Origin: Candidatus Aminicenantota bacterium
Lineage (GTDB): Bacteria > Acidobacteriota > UBA4820 > DSQY01
Reading direction: 5' to 3'
NCBI GenBank assembly: GCA_027365515.1
Contig: DAHXMK010000290.1
Coordinates: 1 to 7,603 of the forward strand
DNA: 7,603 bases
The position numbers and the translations under genes were made by a program. Shown in pieces: positions 1 to 5,780 of the stretch. Below the pieces are notes generated by a model that ran no database searches, had not been told where the DNA came from, and saw nothing but the letters and a program-made list of their open reading frames with translations. Each line of letters opens with the position of its first letter. Position 1 is the first letter of the stretch.

Positions 1-90
1 TCGAAGCCGTCTTCGATATTGACGAGAAGATCATCCTCGCCGGCGCGCCGAAGTCGCTTCTGCTTGAAGCGCTCCCCGCGCCCCTTCCCC
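1..90. repeat. Left fold-back arm (exact reverse complement of 253-342)
   Basis: Base i pairs with base 343-i with no mismatch over 90 bases; pairing stops at 91/252. The arm begins exactly at base 1 and interrupts asnB at codon 617. It is a probable chimeric contig end, so features should not be called on it. Confidence 0.95.
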
Positions 91-1939
91 TGCCGTCGAG
101 AAATCGGGACCAGACCCTCTCCGCGGCCATCCGGTCAAGCAGGGTTCCGGAGCCGCCGCGAAGGATCTCTTCGAAACGGTGGCGCCACGGACCGCGCATC
201 CATGCGTCGAAGGGAAAGGTGAATCCCATCTTGGGTCTGTGGGTGCATTCGCGGGGAAGGGGCGCGGGGAGCGCTTCAAGCAGAAGCGACTTCGGCGCGC
301 CGGCGAGGATGATCTTCTCGTCAATATCGAAGACGGCTTCGACCACTTCTTGGTCTATGAGAGGGACGCGTATTTCGAGGGAATGGGCCATGCCGAAGAC
401 GTCGCTGTCGCGCAGGAGCTGGTTCAGCATATACCGGCGCAACTCCAAGGCGATCGTCGCGTGAATGGTTTCGGGAAGAAAGTTTTGAGTTTTGAGTTTT
501 GAGTTTTGAGTTGGAGAGAACGAAGAAACGGAAAGGAAAGGTACGCCATAGGGCTCTAACGGCGACCAATCGCGGGGTAGGGCGGCCAAGAGATCCGGGT
601 GAAGAAGCCTTTTGACCTGGGAAGGCATGAAGAGACCGCGGGAGGCGTAGTAAAGGACATCAAGATAATTGTGAGTTGTGAGTTGTGAGTTGTGAGTTGA
701 AAGAAGGGAAAGGGATTCGAGCTTGGAGAGGCGGCCGCCGAGGGCCCTGGAAATTCCGCCGGCGGTTCGTGCCGCGAAGGCGGGCATGCGATTGAGCCAC
801 GGCGCGGCGCGGCGGATTCTTTTGAAGGTGGCGTAGCCGGCGAAGAGCTCGTCGCCGCCGAGACCGGACAACGAAACCGTCAGGCCGCCCTGCCTTGCGA
901 ACTTCGAGACCATATAAGTGTTGAAGCCGTCACAGGTGGGCTGGTCCATCGCCTCAAAGAAGCCGTCAAGCGAGGCCCGCGCCATATCGCCGGTGACCGG
1001 GACATCACTGTGATGCGTTTCGAACTGCCGGGCGACCTTGACGGAGTAGGGCCCCTCGTCCCAGCTCGTGCCTGGGAAGCTGATGGAAAAGGTGCGCAGG
1101 TCCCGCTGGCCGGCCTCGCGCATCAACGCTACGACGGACGAGGAGTCTATCCCCCCGCTGAGAAAGGCGCCCAAAGGCGCGTCGGAGATACAGCGGAGAG
1201 AGACCGACTTCTTCAAGACCGGCCGGAGCCTTTCGACGGCTTCGCCCCGGTTGTGGACCGAAGGCGGGGCGGCGGGAATGTCCCAATAGGCTTTCTTGCT
1301 GAAGGCGCCCTTGCCCCAACGCGCCCATTCACCGGGGCCGAGCGCCTCGACGCCGGAGAGGATCGTTGCCGGCCCCGGCACGTACCCCCACGCGAGAAAG
1401 GCGGCCACCGCCCGCGCATCGGGATCGGACGGACCGCCGGGGAGCGCTCGGATCGCCTTCACCTCGGAAGCGAAGGCGAAGGAGGTGCCGCGTTGCCAGA
1501 CGTAGAGGGGCTTTATTCCCATTCGGTCGCGGGCGAGAAAAAGCGATCTTTCGGACCTGTCCCATATCGCCATGGCGAACATGCCCCTGAAATCGTCGAG
1601 GCACTTTGGGCCCTTGCGGGCGTAGAGTTCCAGAATCACCTCGGTGTCGGAACCGGAGCGGAAGTGGACGCCCTCATCTTCGAGGGGCTTTCTCAATTCA
1701 CGATAGTTGTAAACCTCGCCGTTGAAGACGATGACGTAGCGGCCGTCGTGGCTCGCCATCGGCTGGTGGCCCATGGGGCTCAGGTCGAGGATGGCAAGCC
1801 GCCTGTGGCCGAGGAGACACGTTGGCTCCTCGTAGATTCCCCGGTCGTCCGGCCCGCGCCTCGCCATCACGTCGAGCGCCTTGCCGAACGCTTCGGCGTC
1901 AAAAGATCGGGGGCCGATGAAACCGAGGATGCCGCACAT
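91..1939 (-). CDS. asnB: Asparagine synthase (glutamine-hydrolysing)-like amidotransferase, 3' end missing
   Basis: The class II glutamine amidotransferase domain begins MCGILGF with nucleophile Cys2, followed by RGPDD, HRRLAILDLSP, FNGEVYNYRELR and SGSDTEVILELY. The synthetase domain has the PP-loop LSGGIDSSS (Leu260 onward) and SGLGGDELFAGY near residue 360. AsnB family enzymes hydrolyse glutamine and transfer the ammonia to an adenylated carboxylate, normally aspartate; several homologues in polysaccharide loci are thought to amidate uronic acids. About 616 codons are genuine; family members are roughly 600-650 residues, so only the C-terminus is lost. The frame stays open to base 2, but everything beyond codon 617 is the fold-back copy. 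Two in-frame heptad-repeat inserts occur at residues about 414-423 and 476-488. The ATG at 1939 gives the required Cys2; no strong ribosome site is seen (GGAG lies 14 bases upstream). It lies 28 bases after the small four-helix gene, probably in one operon with wbpA. Confidence 0.93.
253..342. repeat. Genuine partner of the left fold-back arm, inside asnB
   Basis: It encodes the conserved asnB stretch EAVFDIDEKIILAGAPKSLL in frame, so this copy is the original and 1-90 is the duplicate. A 162-base spacer separates them. Confidence 0.9.
480..514. repeat. Heptad repeat array inside asnB (five units)
   Basis: Units AAGTTTT, GAGTTTT (three times) and GAGTTGG in strict 7-bp phase. Read in the asnB frame they encode the TQNSKLKTQN segment without a stop. 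Confidence 0.9.
673..700. repeat. Heptad repeat array inside asnB (four units)
   Basis: GAGTTGT three times, then GAGTTGA. In the asnB frame it encodes the STHNSQLTTHN segment without a stop. Confidence 0.9.
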
Positions 1940-1964
1940 GCGCGTGTCACGAACTCCAGTTGAA

Positions 1965-1999
1965 AAGTTATGAGTTGCGAGTTTTGAGTTTTGAGTTAT
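1965..1999. repeat. Heptad repeat array at the 3' end of the four-helix gene (five units)
   Basis: AAGTTAT, GAGTTGC, GAGTTTT, GAGTTTT, GAGTTAT. It supplies the last codons and the TAA stop of the four-helix protein. Confidence 0.9.
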
Positions 2000-2357
2000 T
2001 TAAAGCCGTCTGAGATTCTCTAGTAGTTTTTACAATAGAGGTCAGCATCCTAGCAAGGGACTCCGCTTCTTTGGTCACTTCACCAACAGCGTCATCGCGA
2101 ACAATATTGGAATCGCGAAGTAGTCGGAGCCAATAGAGCGTCTCTCTGGCTTCTTTCGATGCGATAGACATTTTAGAGATGAAATCCTTACGGCTCTGCG
2201 CGGCAAGAGCCTCTTCTACATTTGCGCCAATGCTCGTTCCGCTTTTCAGCAACTGTCTCGAAAGAACAAACTCCTTCTGTTCGAAAAGATCTTGACACAG
2301 TTTTACAACCGTTAGGGCAAAGACGTAACTCTTCTTTGCTACGATGCTTTCCGACAT
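1968..2357 (-). CDS. Four-helix-bundle protein (S23 / 23S rRNA intervening-sequence protein family)
   Basis: A 129-residue protein with the family hallmark LLKSGTSIGANVEEA at about residues 37-51, followed by SRKDFISKMSIASKEARETLYWLRLL. These match the S23/IVP four-helix-bundle family (Pfam PF05635 type). Members were first found inside 23S rRNA intervening sequences, and relatives act as the Avd accessory factor of diversity-generating retroelements. Most free-standing copies have no known function. Neither rRNA nor a reverse transcriptase is visible here. The gene sits between wbpA and asnB in the same direction. Its base composition is visibly more AT-rich than either neighbour, which suggests separate acquisition. 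The last nine residues (NSKLKTRNS) and the stop codon are encoded by a heptad repeat array, so the native C-terminus has probably been replaced or extended. Start ATG at 2357; the ribosome site is weak. Confidence 0.88.
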   Translation of the reverse strand: MSESIVAKKSYVFALTVVKLCQDLFEQKEFVLSRQLLKSGTSIGANVEEALAAQSRKDFISKMSIASKEARETLYWLRLLRDSNIVRDDAVGEVTKEAESLARMLTSIVKTTRESQTALNNSKLKTRNS

Positions 2358-2372
2358 TGCGCGCCCGTTTTT

Positions 2373-2407
2373 AACTCAAAACTCAAAACCCATAACCCAA
2401 AACCCTG
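2373..2407. repeat. Heptad repeat array in inverted orientation (five units)
   Basis: AACTCAA twice, AACCCAT, AACCCAA, AACCCTG. It fills the 51-base gap between wbpA and the four-helix gene and is oriented opposite to the other arrays. Confidence 0.88.
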
Positions 2408-2408
2408 C

Positions 2409-3800
2409 TCACGCTTTGACTACCTTCCCGCTTGGCGGGCGCAAGACGCCGCGGGTGTCGATGATGAGCGGCGCGTGCTTGGCGACGAGGGCGTAGTCCA
2501 CCGCCTGATGGTCGGTGACGATGATCACGGCGTCTTGCGCGGCGAGGAGCCGGTCGGTGAGCGGCTCGGAGCGCAGGCCGCGCTTGTCGGGGTGGCGGCG
2601 CGTCGGGCCGATTTCGGGGATGTGGGGGTCGTGGTAGCTCACTTCGGCGCCCAAACCGTGAAGCAGTTCCATGATCTCAAAAGCCGGGCTTTCGCGCGGG
2701 TCGTCAATGTCTTTCTTGTAGGCTATGCCGAGAAGTAGAATCTTCGCGCCCTTCACCGATTTTTGCCTTTCGTTGAGGGCGAGGGTGAGTTTTTCAATGA
2801 CGTACTCTGGCATCTTAACGTTGATTTCGCCGGCAAGCTCAATGAATTTGGCCGTCGCGCCGAACTCCTTGGCCTTCCACGAGAGGTAGAAGGGGTCTAA
2901 GGGAATGCAGTGGCCGCCCCAGCCCGGGCCGGGGTTGAAGCGCATGAAACCGAAAGGCTTGGTGGAAGCGGCGTCGAGCACCTCCCAGACATCAATGCCC
3001 ATCTTGTCGTATATCATCTTAAGCTCGTTGACGAGGGCGATGTTCACCGCCCGGAAAATGTTCTCGACGAGCTTCGTCGCCTCGGCCGCGCGCGCAGAGG
3101 AGACGCGGACCGTCTTTGCGATTATTTGATCGTACAGTGCCTGGGCGAGATCGCCAGAGGCTTCGTCTACGCCTCCAACCACTTTCGGAGTCGTGGTCGT
3201 AGTGAAATCCTTGCGGCCGGGGTCCTCGCGCTCGGGGGAAAAGGCGAGGAAGAAATCCACTCCGCAGTGAAGGGCTGAAGGAGGGTTCCGAGTTATGAGT
3301 TTTGAGTTATGAGTTATGGGTTGTGAGTTGCTAGTTGAGGAAGAAGGGGACTCAAGGATGGCGCGAAGGCGCTCGTCCGTCGTGCCTGGATAAGTTGTGG
3401 ATTCCAGAATGATGAGTTGGCCGGGTCGGAGCGCCGCCCGCACTTGGTGGCCGGCCTTGTCAACGTAGGTCATGTCCGGCTCGCGCTGGGGCGTGAGCGG
3501 CGTCGGGACGCAGATGAGAATCGCATCGGCCTCGGAGAGCCTCGCGAAGTCGCCGGTTGCTTCAAAGCGGTTGGTCGCGCGCGCCTGGGCGACGCGGCCG
3601 CCGTCGAGGTGCTTGATGTAACCCTCGCCGCGGTTGAGCTTCTCGATCTTTGAAGGGTCTACATCAAAGCCTATGACCCTGAAGCCCTTCTCAACGAAGG
3701 CGAGAGCCAGCGGCAGGCCGACGTAGCCCATGCCAATGATGCCCGCTGTTGCTTCGCGAGAGCCGATGCGCTTCATGAGAGATTCAGCGTTAGGATTCAT
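2409..3800 (-). CDS. wbpA: UDP-N-acetyl-D-glucosamine 6-dehydrogenase (WbpA-like nucleotide-sugar dehydrogenase)
   Basis: A 463-residue member of the UDP-glucose/GDP-mannose dehydrogenase family. It would oxidise C6 of a UDP-hexose to the uronic acid with two NAD+, in the cytoplasm, for capsule or O-antigen precursors. The N-terminal Rossmann motif GIIGMGYVGLPLA is at 20-32, then CVPTPL (97-102) and ESTTYPGTT (133-141). The central domain has TKLVENIFRAVN (242-253) and the catalytic cysteine GGHCIPLDPFY (Cys298). The C-terminal domain has LLLGIAYKKDIDDPRESPA. EGYIKHL, FSPEREDPG and KPFGF resemble WbpA-type UDP-GlcNAc dehydrogenases more than UDP-glucose dehydrogenase (Ugd); substrate assignment is by family resemblance. 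Residues about 155-171 (STSNSQPITHNSKLITR) come from a heptad repeat array inserted in the loop before FFLAFSPE. The ATG at 3800 has GAGG five bases upstream (3806-3809). It is the first gene of a probable operon with the four-helix protein and asnB. Confidence 0.93.
   Translation of the reverse strand: MNPNAESLMKRIGSREATAGIIGMGYVGLPLALAFVEKGFRVIGFDVDPSKIEKLNRGEGYIKHLDGGRVAQARATNRFEATGDFARLSEADAILICVPTPLTPQREPDMTYVDKAGHQVRAALRPGQLIILESTTYPGTTDERLRAILESPSSSTSNSQPITHNSKLITRNPPSALHCGVDFFLAFSPEREDPGRKDFTTTTTPKVVGGVDEASGDLAQALYDQIIAKTVRVSSARAAEATKLVENIFRAVNIALVNELKMIYDKMGIDVWEVLDAASTKPFGFMRFNPGPGWGGHCIPLDPFYLSWKAKEFGATAKFIELAGEINVKMPEYVIEKLTLALNERQKSVKGAKILLLGIAYKKDIDDPRESPAFEIMELLHGLGAEVSYHDPHIPEIGPTRRHPDKRGLRSEPLTDRLLAAQDAVIIVTDHQAVDYALVAKHAPLIIDTRGVLRPPSGKVVKA
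3290..3338. repeat. Heptad repeat array inside wbpA (seven units)
   Basis: GAGTTAT, GAGTTTT, GAGTTAT, GAGTTAT, GGGTTGT, GAGTTGC, TAGTTGA. In the wbpA frame it encodes residues about 155-171. Confidence 0.9.
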
Positions 3801-3820
3801 TAGGACCTCGGGGGAGGGAA

Positions 3821-3917
3821 GACGTTAGACGTGAGAAATGGTGAGTGGTGATTAGTGACGATGGGAAGTGCTCATTGCCAAGTGCTGAATGTTCAATGTT
3901 GAATGTTTAATTGGAAG
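3821..3917. repeat. Degenerate heptad-phased tract upstream of wbpA
   Basis: Eleven successive 7-base units from 3841 keep phase but differ in sequence, for example GTGAGTG, GTGATTA, GTGACGA, TGCTGAA, TGTTCAA, TGTTGAA, TGTTTAA. Two more (GACGTTA, GACGTGA) occur at 3821-3834, one base out of phase. The unit differs from the GAGTTTT family. Confidence 0.7.
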
Positions 3918-3972
3918 ATCGCCTTTCAACCACATTGCTTGTAATTCGCATTGCGCCGTGTTCTTTTTCGCT

Positions 3973-4061
3973 GTCATTCTGGCGAGCGGAGCGAGTCCAG
4001 ATTCCGGACAAGCCGGAATGACAATGTAGAAAGATTCCGGACAGGCCGGAATCGGACGGCG
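3973..4061. repeat. Palindromic dispersed repeat, 50-bp unit plus trailing half
   Basis: 3973-4022 runs from GTCATTCTGG to CCGGAATGAC (terminal inverted repeat, one mismatch), with an inner hairpin TTCCGG-ACAAG-CCGGAA. The tail 4023-4053 repeats the hairpin part, and the unit ends at the boundary motif GGACGGCG (4054-4061), 29 bases from hicB. Confidence 0.85.
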
Positions 4062-4090
4062 GGCATCGTCGCATCGCGCCCGGGCACGCG

Positions 4091-4312
4091 TTAGGACGCC
4101 ATTTGATAAATTGCCGGACGATAACGGGGCGGTGGTATCGTCTTGCCAGCGGCCCGCGCGGCCTCTAGCCATGCCGTTTTGGCAATTTGGACTTCCCGAA
4201 GTGCCTCATCAGGCGTTGCGCCAAAGGCGGAGCATTCGCTCAAGTCGGGAACATCGGCGATGTATCCGCCGTCATCCTCGGAATAAAAGATGTTGATATG
4301 ATAATCCTTCAC
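4091..4312 (-). CDS. hicB: HicB-family antitoxin (short form)
   Basis: A 73-residue protein beginning MKDYHINIFYSEDDGGYIADVPDL and containing SAFGATPDEALREVQIAKTAWLEAA. This is the partially degraded RNase H-like fold of HicB antitoxins. It would bind and neutralise the HicA ribonuclease encoded immediately upstream. No C-terminal DNA-binding domain follows (the protein ends PPPRYRPAIYQMAS), as in the short HicB-like group. It starts at GTG 4312, and the start overlaps the hicA stop by four bases (GTGA), indicating translational coupling. Its stop is only 29 bases from a palindromic-repeat boundary motif (GGACGGCG, 4054-4061). Family assignment is strong; whether the pair is active cannot be seen. 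Confidence 0.92.
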   Translation of the reverse strand: MKDYHINIFYSEDDGGYIADVPDLSECSAFGATPDEALREVQIAKTAWLEAARAAGKTIPPPRYRPAIYQMAS

Positions 4313-4563
4313 GACGTTCCTCCAATGGATAAGTTATACTTTTCAGCCAAGCGAAGCAACTGCCTCACCTGGTACGCCTTTGCCTTTCCGCCAACGTCCT
4401 GCAGATTAACTAATTCCTGGACAGTTGTATTGATGAAGATGTGGTGGCTTCCGCTGATCCGTGCCTGGGCAAATCCGAACGCTTTCGCCAGAGCGCATGC
4501 CTCCGCGAATCGCAAGCCATCAGGGCTTCGCAATGCTTTTGCAAGCAATTTTTGTGGGTTCAT
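4309..4563 (-). CDS. hicA: HicA-family mRNA interferase toxin
   Basis: An 84-residue protein starting MNPQKLLAKAL, with FGFAQARISGSHHIF (the GSHH motif carries the conserved histidine, His40 or His41) and LVNLQDVGGKAKAYQVRQLL. This matches the double-stranded-RNA-binding-like HicA toxins that cleave mRNA. I chose the ATG at 4563 because AAGGGG lies eight bases upstream (4572-4577) and family members begin MNPKKLL. An ATG at 4587 would add eight residues (MSSQGASR) and lies only about six bases from the terminal repeat at 4593, so it is less likely. Toxin precedes antitoxin with a four-base overlap. The upstream side is a complete 80-bp palindromic element (4593-4672), and I could not find a convincing promoter, so transcription may start inside the element or come from the GIY-YIG gene. 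Confidence 0.9.
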   Translation of the reverse strand: MNPQKLLAKALRSPDGLRFAEACALAKAFGFAQARISGSHHIFINTTVQELVNLQDVGGKAKAYQVRQLLRLAEKYNLSIGGTS

Positions 4564-4571
4564 TCTGGACG

Positions 4572-4577
4572 CCCCTT
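4572..4577 (-). promoter_or_regulatory. Ribosome binding site deciding the hicA start
   Basis: AAGGGG eight bases before the ATG at 4563. It favours the shorter HicA over the ATG at 4587. Confidence 0.55.
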
Positions 4578-4592
4578 GGGATGACATTTTCG

Positions 4593-4672
4593 CCCGTCAT
4601 TCCGGCGAGCCCGCCACGGCGGGGGAGACCAGAATCTGATTCCGGCCTCCCGCTGGTCGCCGGAATGACGGG
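4593..4672. repeat. Palindromic dispersed repeat, complete 80-bp element
   Basis: A perfect 16-bp terminal inverted repeat (CCCGTCATTCCGGCGA, 4593-4608, with 4657-4672) encloses a GC hairpin at 4610-4623 and a CCAGAAT/GATTCCGG centre. It lies between hicA and the GIY-YIG gene. Confidence 0.88.
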
Positions 4673-4682
4673 CATAAGGAAT

Positions 4683-4973
4683 TCATAGTATTTCGCCACT
4701 CAAGTCCTTCATAAGCGGATTTTTGTTCTTGATGAGACCAAGCTTTTCTTCTCTGCTCAAGTTCTTGATCTGCTTTTCTCTTATGATTGCACCCATGGCA
4801 CTACCGCCTGACTCATAGTACAGGAGCTTATGCAGGTGGTATCTCTTGGTAAAACCTTCGTGCAGTTCGTTCTTATGCTCAAAAATGCGCCGACGCAGGT
4901 CATTGGTCATGCCCGTATAAAGAGTAGGGCGCTCATTGCCCATGGTGTAAACAAAGAAGGATCGGCTTGTCAT
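4683..4973 (-). CDS. GIY-YIG nuclease family protein
   Basis: A 96-residue single-domain protein. FFVYTMGNERPTLYTGMTND corresponds to the GIY...YIG core (here VYT and LYTG), followed by LRRRIFEHKN, where the conserved Arg is present. YYESGGSAMGAIIREKQIKN carries the catalytic Glu, and the protein ends NPLMKDL, as in small YhbQ/UvrC-like members. The length (about 80-100 residues) is normal for stand-alone GIY-YIG proteins, whose cellular role is mostly unknown; the fold cuts DNA with a metal ion. I chose the ATG at 4973 because the domain starts five residues later. The frame stays open upstream to an ATG at 5408 through repeat DNA, but that extension is low-complexity repeat translation. The repeat boundary motif CGCCGTC lies 12 bases upstream of the start, leaving no room for an independent promoter, and there is no good ribosome site. 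Confidence 0.85.
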   Translation of the reverse strand: MTSRSFFVYTMGNERPTLYTGMTNDLRRRIFEHKNELHEGFTKRYHLHKLLYYESGGSAMGAIIREKQIKNLSREEKLGLIKNKNPLMKDLSGEIL

Positions 4974-4985
4974 CTCGGTAAAAGG

Positions 4986-5030
4986 CGCCGTCTGATTCCG
5001 GACTCCCGCTGGTCGCCGGAATGACGGCAT
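4986..5030. repeat. Palindromic repeat, right half-unit
   Basis: Starts at CGCCGTC (4986-4992) and ends GCCGGAATGACGG, with CTCCCGCTGGTCGCC between. It ends 12 bases upstream of the GIY-YIG start. Confidence 0.82.
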
Positions 5031-5040
5031 TGTTTGCACT

Positions 5041-5113
5041 GTCATTCTGGCAAGCGGAGCGAGACCAGATTCCGGACAAGCCGGAATGACGATGTAGAAA
5101 GATTCCGGACAAG
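5041..5113. repeat. Palindromic repeat, 50-bp unit plus tail
   Basis: 5041-5090 has the same length as the unit at 3973-4022 and differs at only a few positions. The shared tail (ATGTAGAAAGATTCCGGAC) shows the two arose as one longer repeat. Confidence 0.87.
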
Positions 5114-5119
5114 CGGTAC

Positions 5120-5236
5120 TCCTGGCGACCCCGCCGTGGCGGGGGAGACCAGAATCGGACGACGGTTTTGTCGCATTGCTCGGCGTTCTCGCGCGCCGTC
5201 TGATTCCGGTCTCCCGCTGGTCGCCGGAATGACGGG
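5120..5236. repeat. Palindromic repeat, split composite element
   Basis: Left half 5120-5157 (GC hairpin CCCCGCCGTGGCGGGG at 5129-5144, then CCAGAATC) and right half 5194-5236 (CGCCGTCTGATTCCGG to GAATGACGGG) are separated by about 35 bases bordered by GGACGACG and CGCCGTC. The complete element at 4593-4672 lacks this insert. Confidence 0.8.
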
Positions 5237-5247
5237 AATGGGCGTAC

Positions 5248-5402
5248 CGCGCCGTCGGATTCCCGACAAGCCGAAGTCCTGGCCAGCGTAGCGCGTCCAG
5301 GAGCTGGAATGACGGCATTTTTGCACGGTCATTCTGGCAAGCGGAGCGCGTCCAGATTCCGGACAAGCCGGAATGACGATGATTCCGGTCAAGCTGGAAT
5401 GA
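5248..5402. repeat. Palindromic repeat cluster downstream of hepT
   Basis: A diverged unit (5248-5313, beginning GCGCCGTCGGATTCC) is followed by a third 50-bp unit (5328-5377) and a short hairpin copy (5380-5402). With the preceding units it fills the gene-free stretch 4974-5423, in which I see no gene. Confidence 0.82.
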
Positions 5403-5423
5403 CTGCATTGACGCACCACGCCG

Positions 5424-5780
5424 CTATATTCGTGGGGCGAACGCCACGCTAGAAAGCGCCTTTTCTAGGGCTAGAATCAGCGGGGGCAAATCCTCGGTAA
5501 TGGTTTCCCATACACGGTCAAGATCCATATCGTAATAAGCGTGTATGAGCCTGTGCCGCATGGTTACTACCGCGGGCCAGGGTATGGATGGCAGTAGGCT
5601 GCGCGCTTCTGGCGACACCTTAGTGGCTGCTTCACCCACTATTTCAATGGACTTCACCAGAGCCAGAACCAGCATGCGGTCCGGATCAAGTTCTTCGCGA
5701 GTCTTGCCAGAGGAGAACTCCACCGCCTCTTTGGCCGCGTCCAGCATGTGGCGGAGCCTGACCTCATCCTCCCGCTGCAA
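5424..5780 (-). CDS. hepT: HepT-like ribonuclease toxin (DUF86)
   Basis: A 118-residue helical protein with the HEPN-domain catalytic signature R-x4-H-x-Y: Arg75, His80 and Tyr82 in MRHRLIHAYYDMD. HepT toxins are RNases. In studied pairs the partner MntA adds AMP to the tyrosine beside the active site and inactivates the toxin. LVKSIEIVGEAATKVS and IPWPAVV are also typical. The residue after the catalytic Arg is His here, where Asn is common. The start is TTG at 5780, supported by GGAGG six bases upstream (5787-5791) and by family N-termini of the type M-x-x-E-D-x-V-R-L-x-H-M-L-D. It overlaps mntA by 17 bases, so the two are almost certainly co-transcribed from the mntA promoter. Its stop lies about 20 bases from the repeat cluster that ends at 5402. 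Confidence 0.92.
   Translation of the reverse strand: MQREDEVRLRHMLDAAKEAVEFSSGKTREELDPDRMLVLALVKSIEIVGEAATKVSPEARSLLPSIPWPAVVTMRHRLIHAYYDMDLDRVWETITEDLPPLILALEKALSSVAFAPRI

Noticed and set aside
1..342. Closed hairpin telomere of a linear replicon
   Set aside because: A hairpin end would give a palindrome with little or no spacer; here 162 unpaired bases separate the arms and the junction cuts a conserved gene. The other end has a 293-base spacer.
1010..1963. A long plus-strand frame of 317 codons
   Set aside because: It lies antisense to asnB, whose conserved motifs are continuous on the other strand; it arises from GC-rich codon bias and shows no family features.
480..3338. CRISPR array
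   Set aside because: The units are 7 bp in direct tandem with no spacers.
3911..3945. Promoter for wbpA (TTGAAA near 3937 on the minus strand)
   Set aside because: No acceptable -10 box occurs at 16-18 bp spacing.
3852..4172. A 106-codon minus-strand frame overlapping hicB
   Set aside because: It consists of heptad and palindromic repeat translation plus an alternative frame of hicB.
4593..4672. Rho-independent terminator or MITE with transposase
   Set aside because: The hairpins lack a following T-tract, and there is no transposase or clear target-site duplication; described only as a palindromic repeat.
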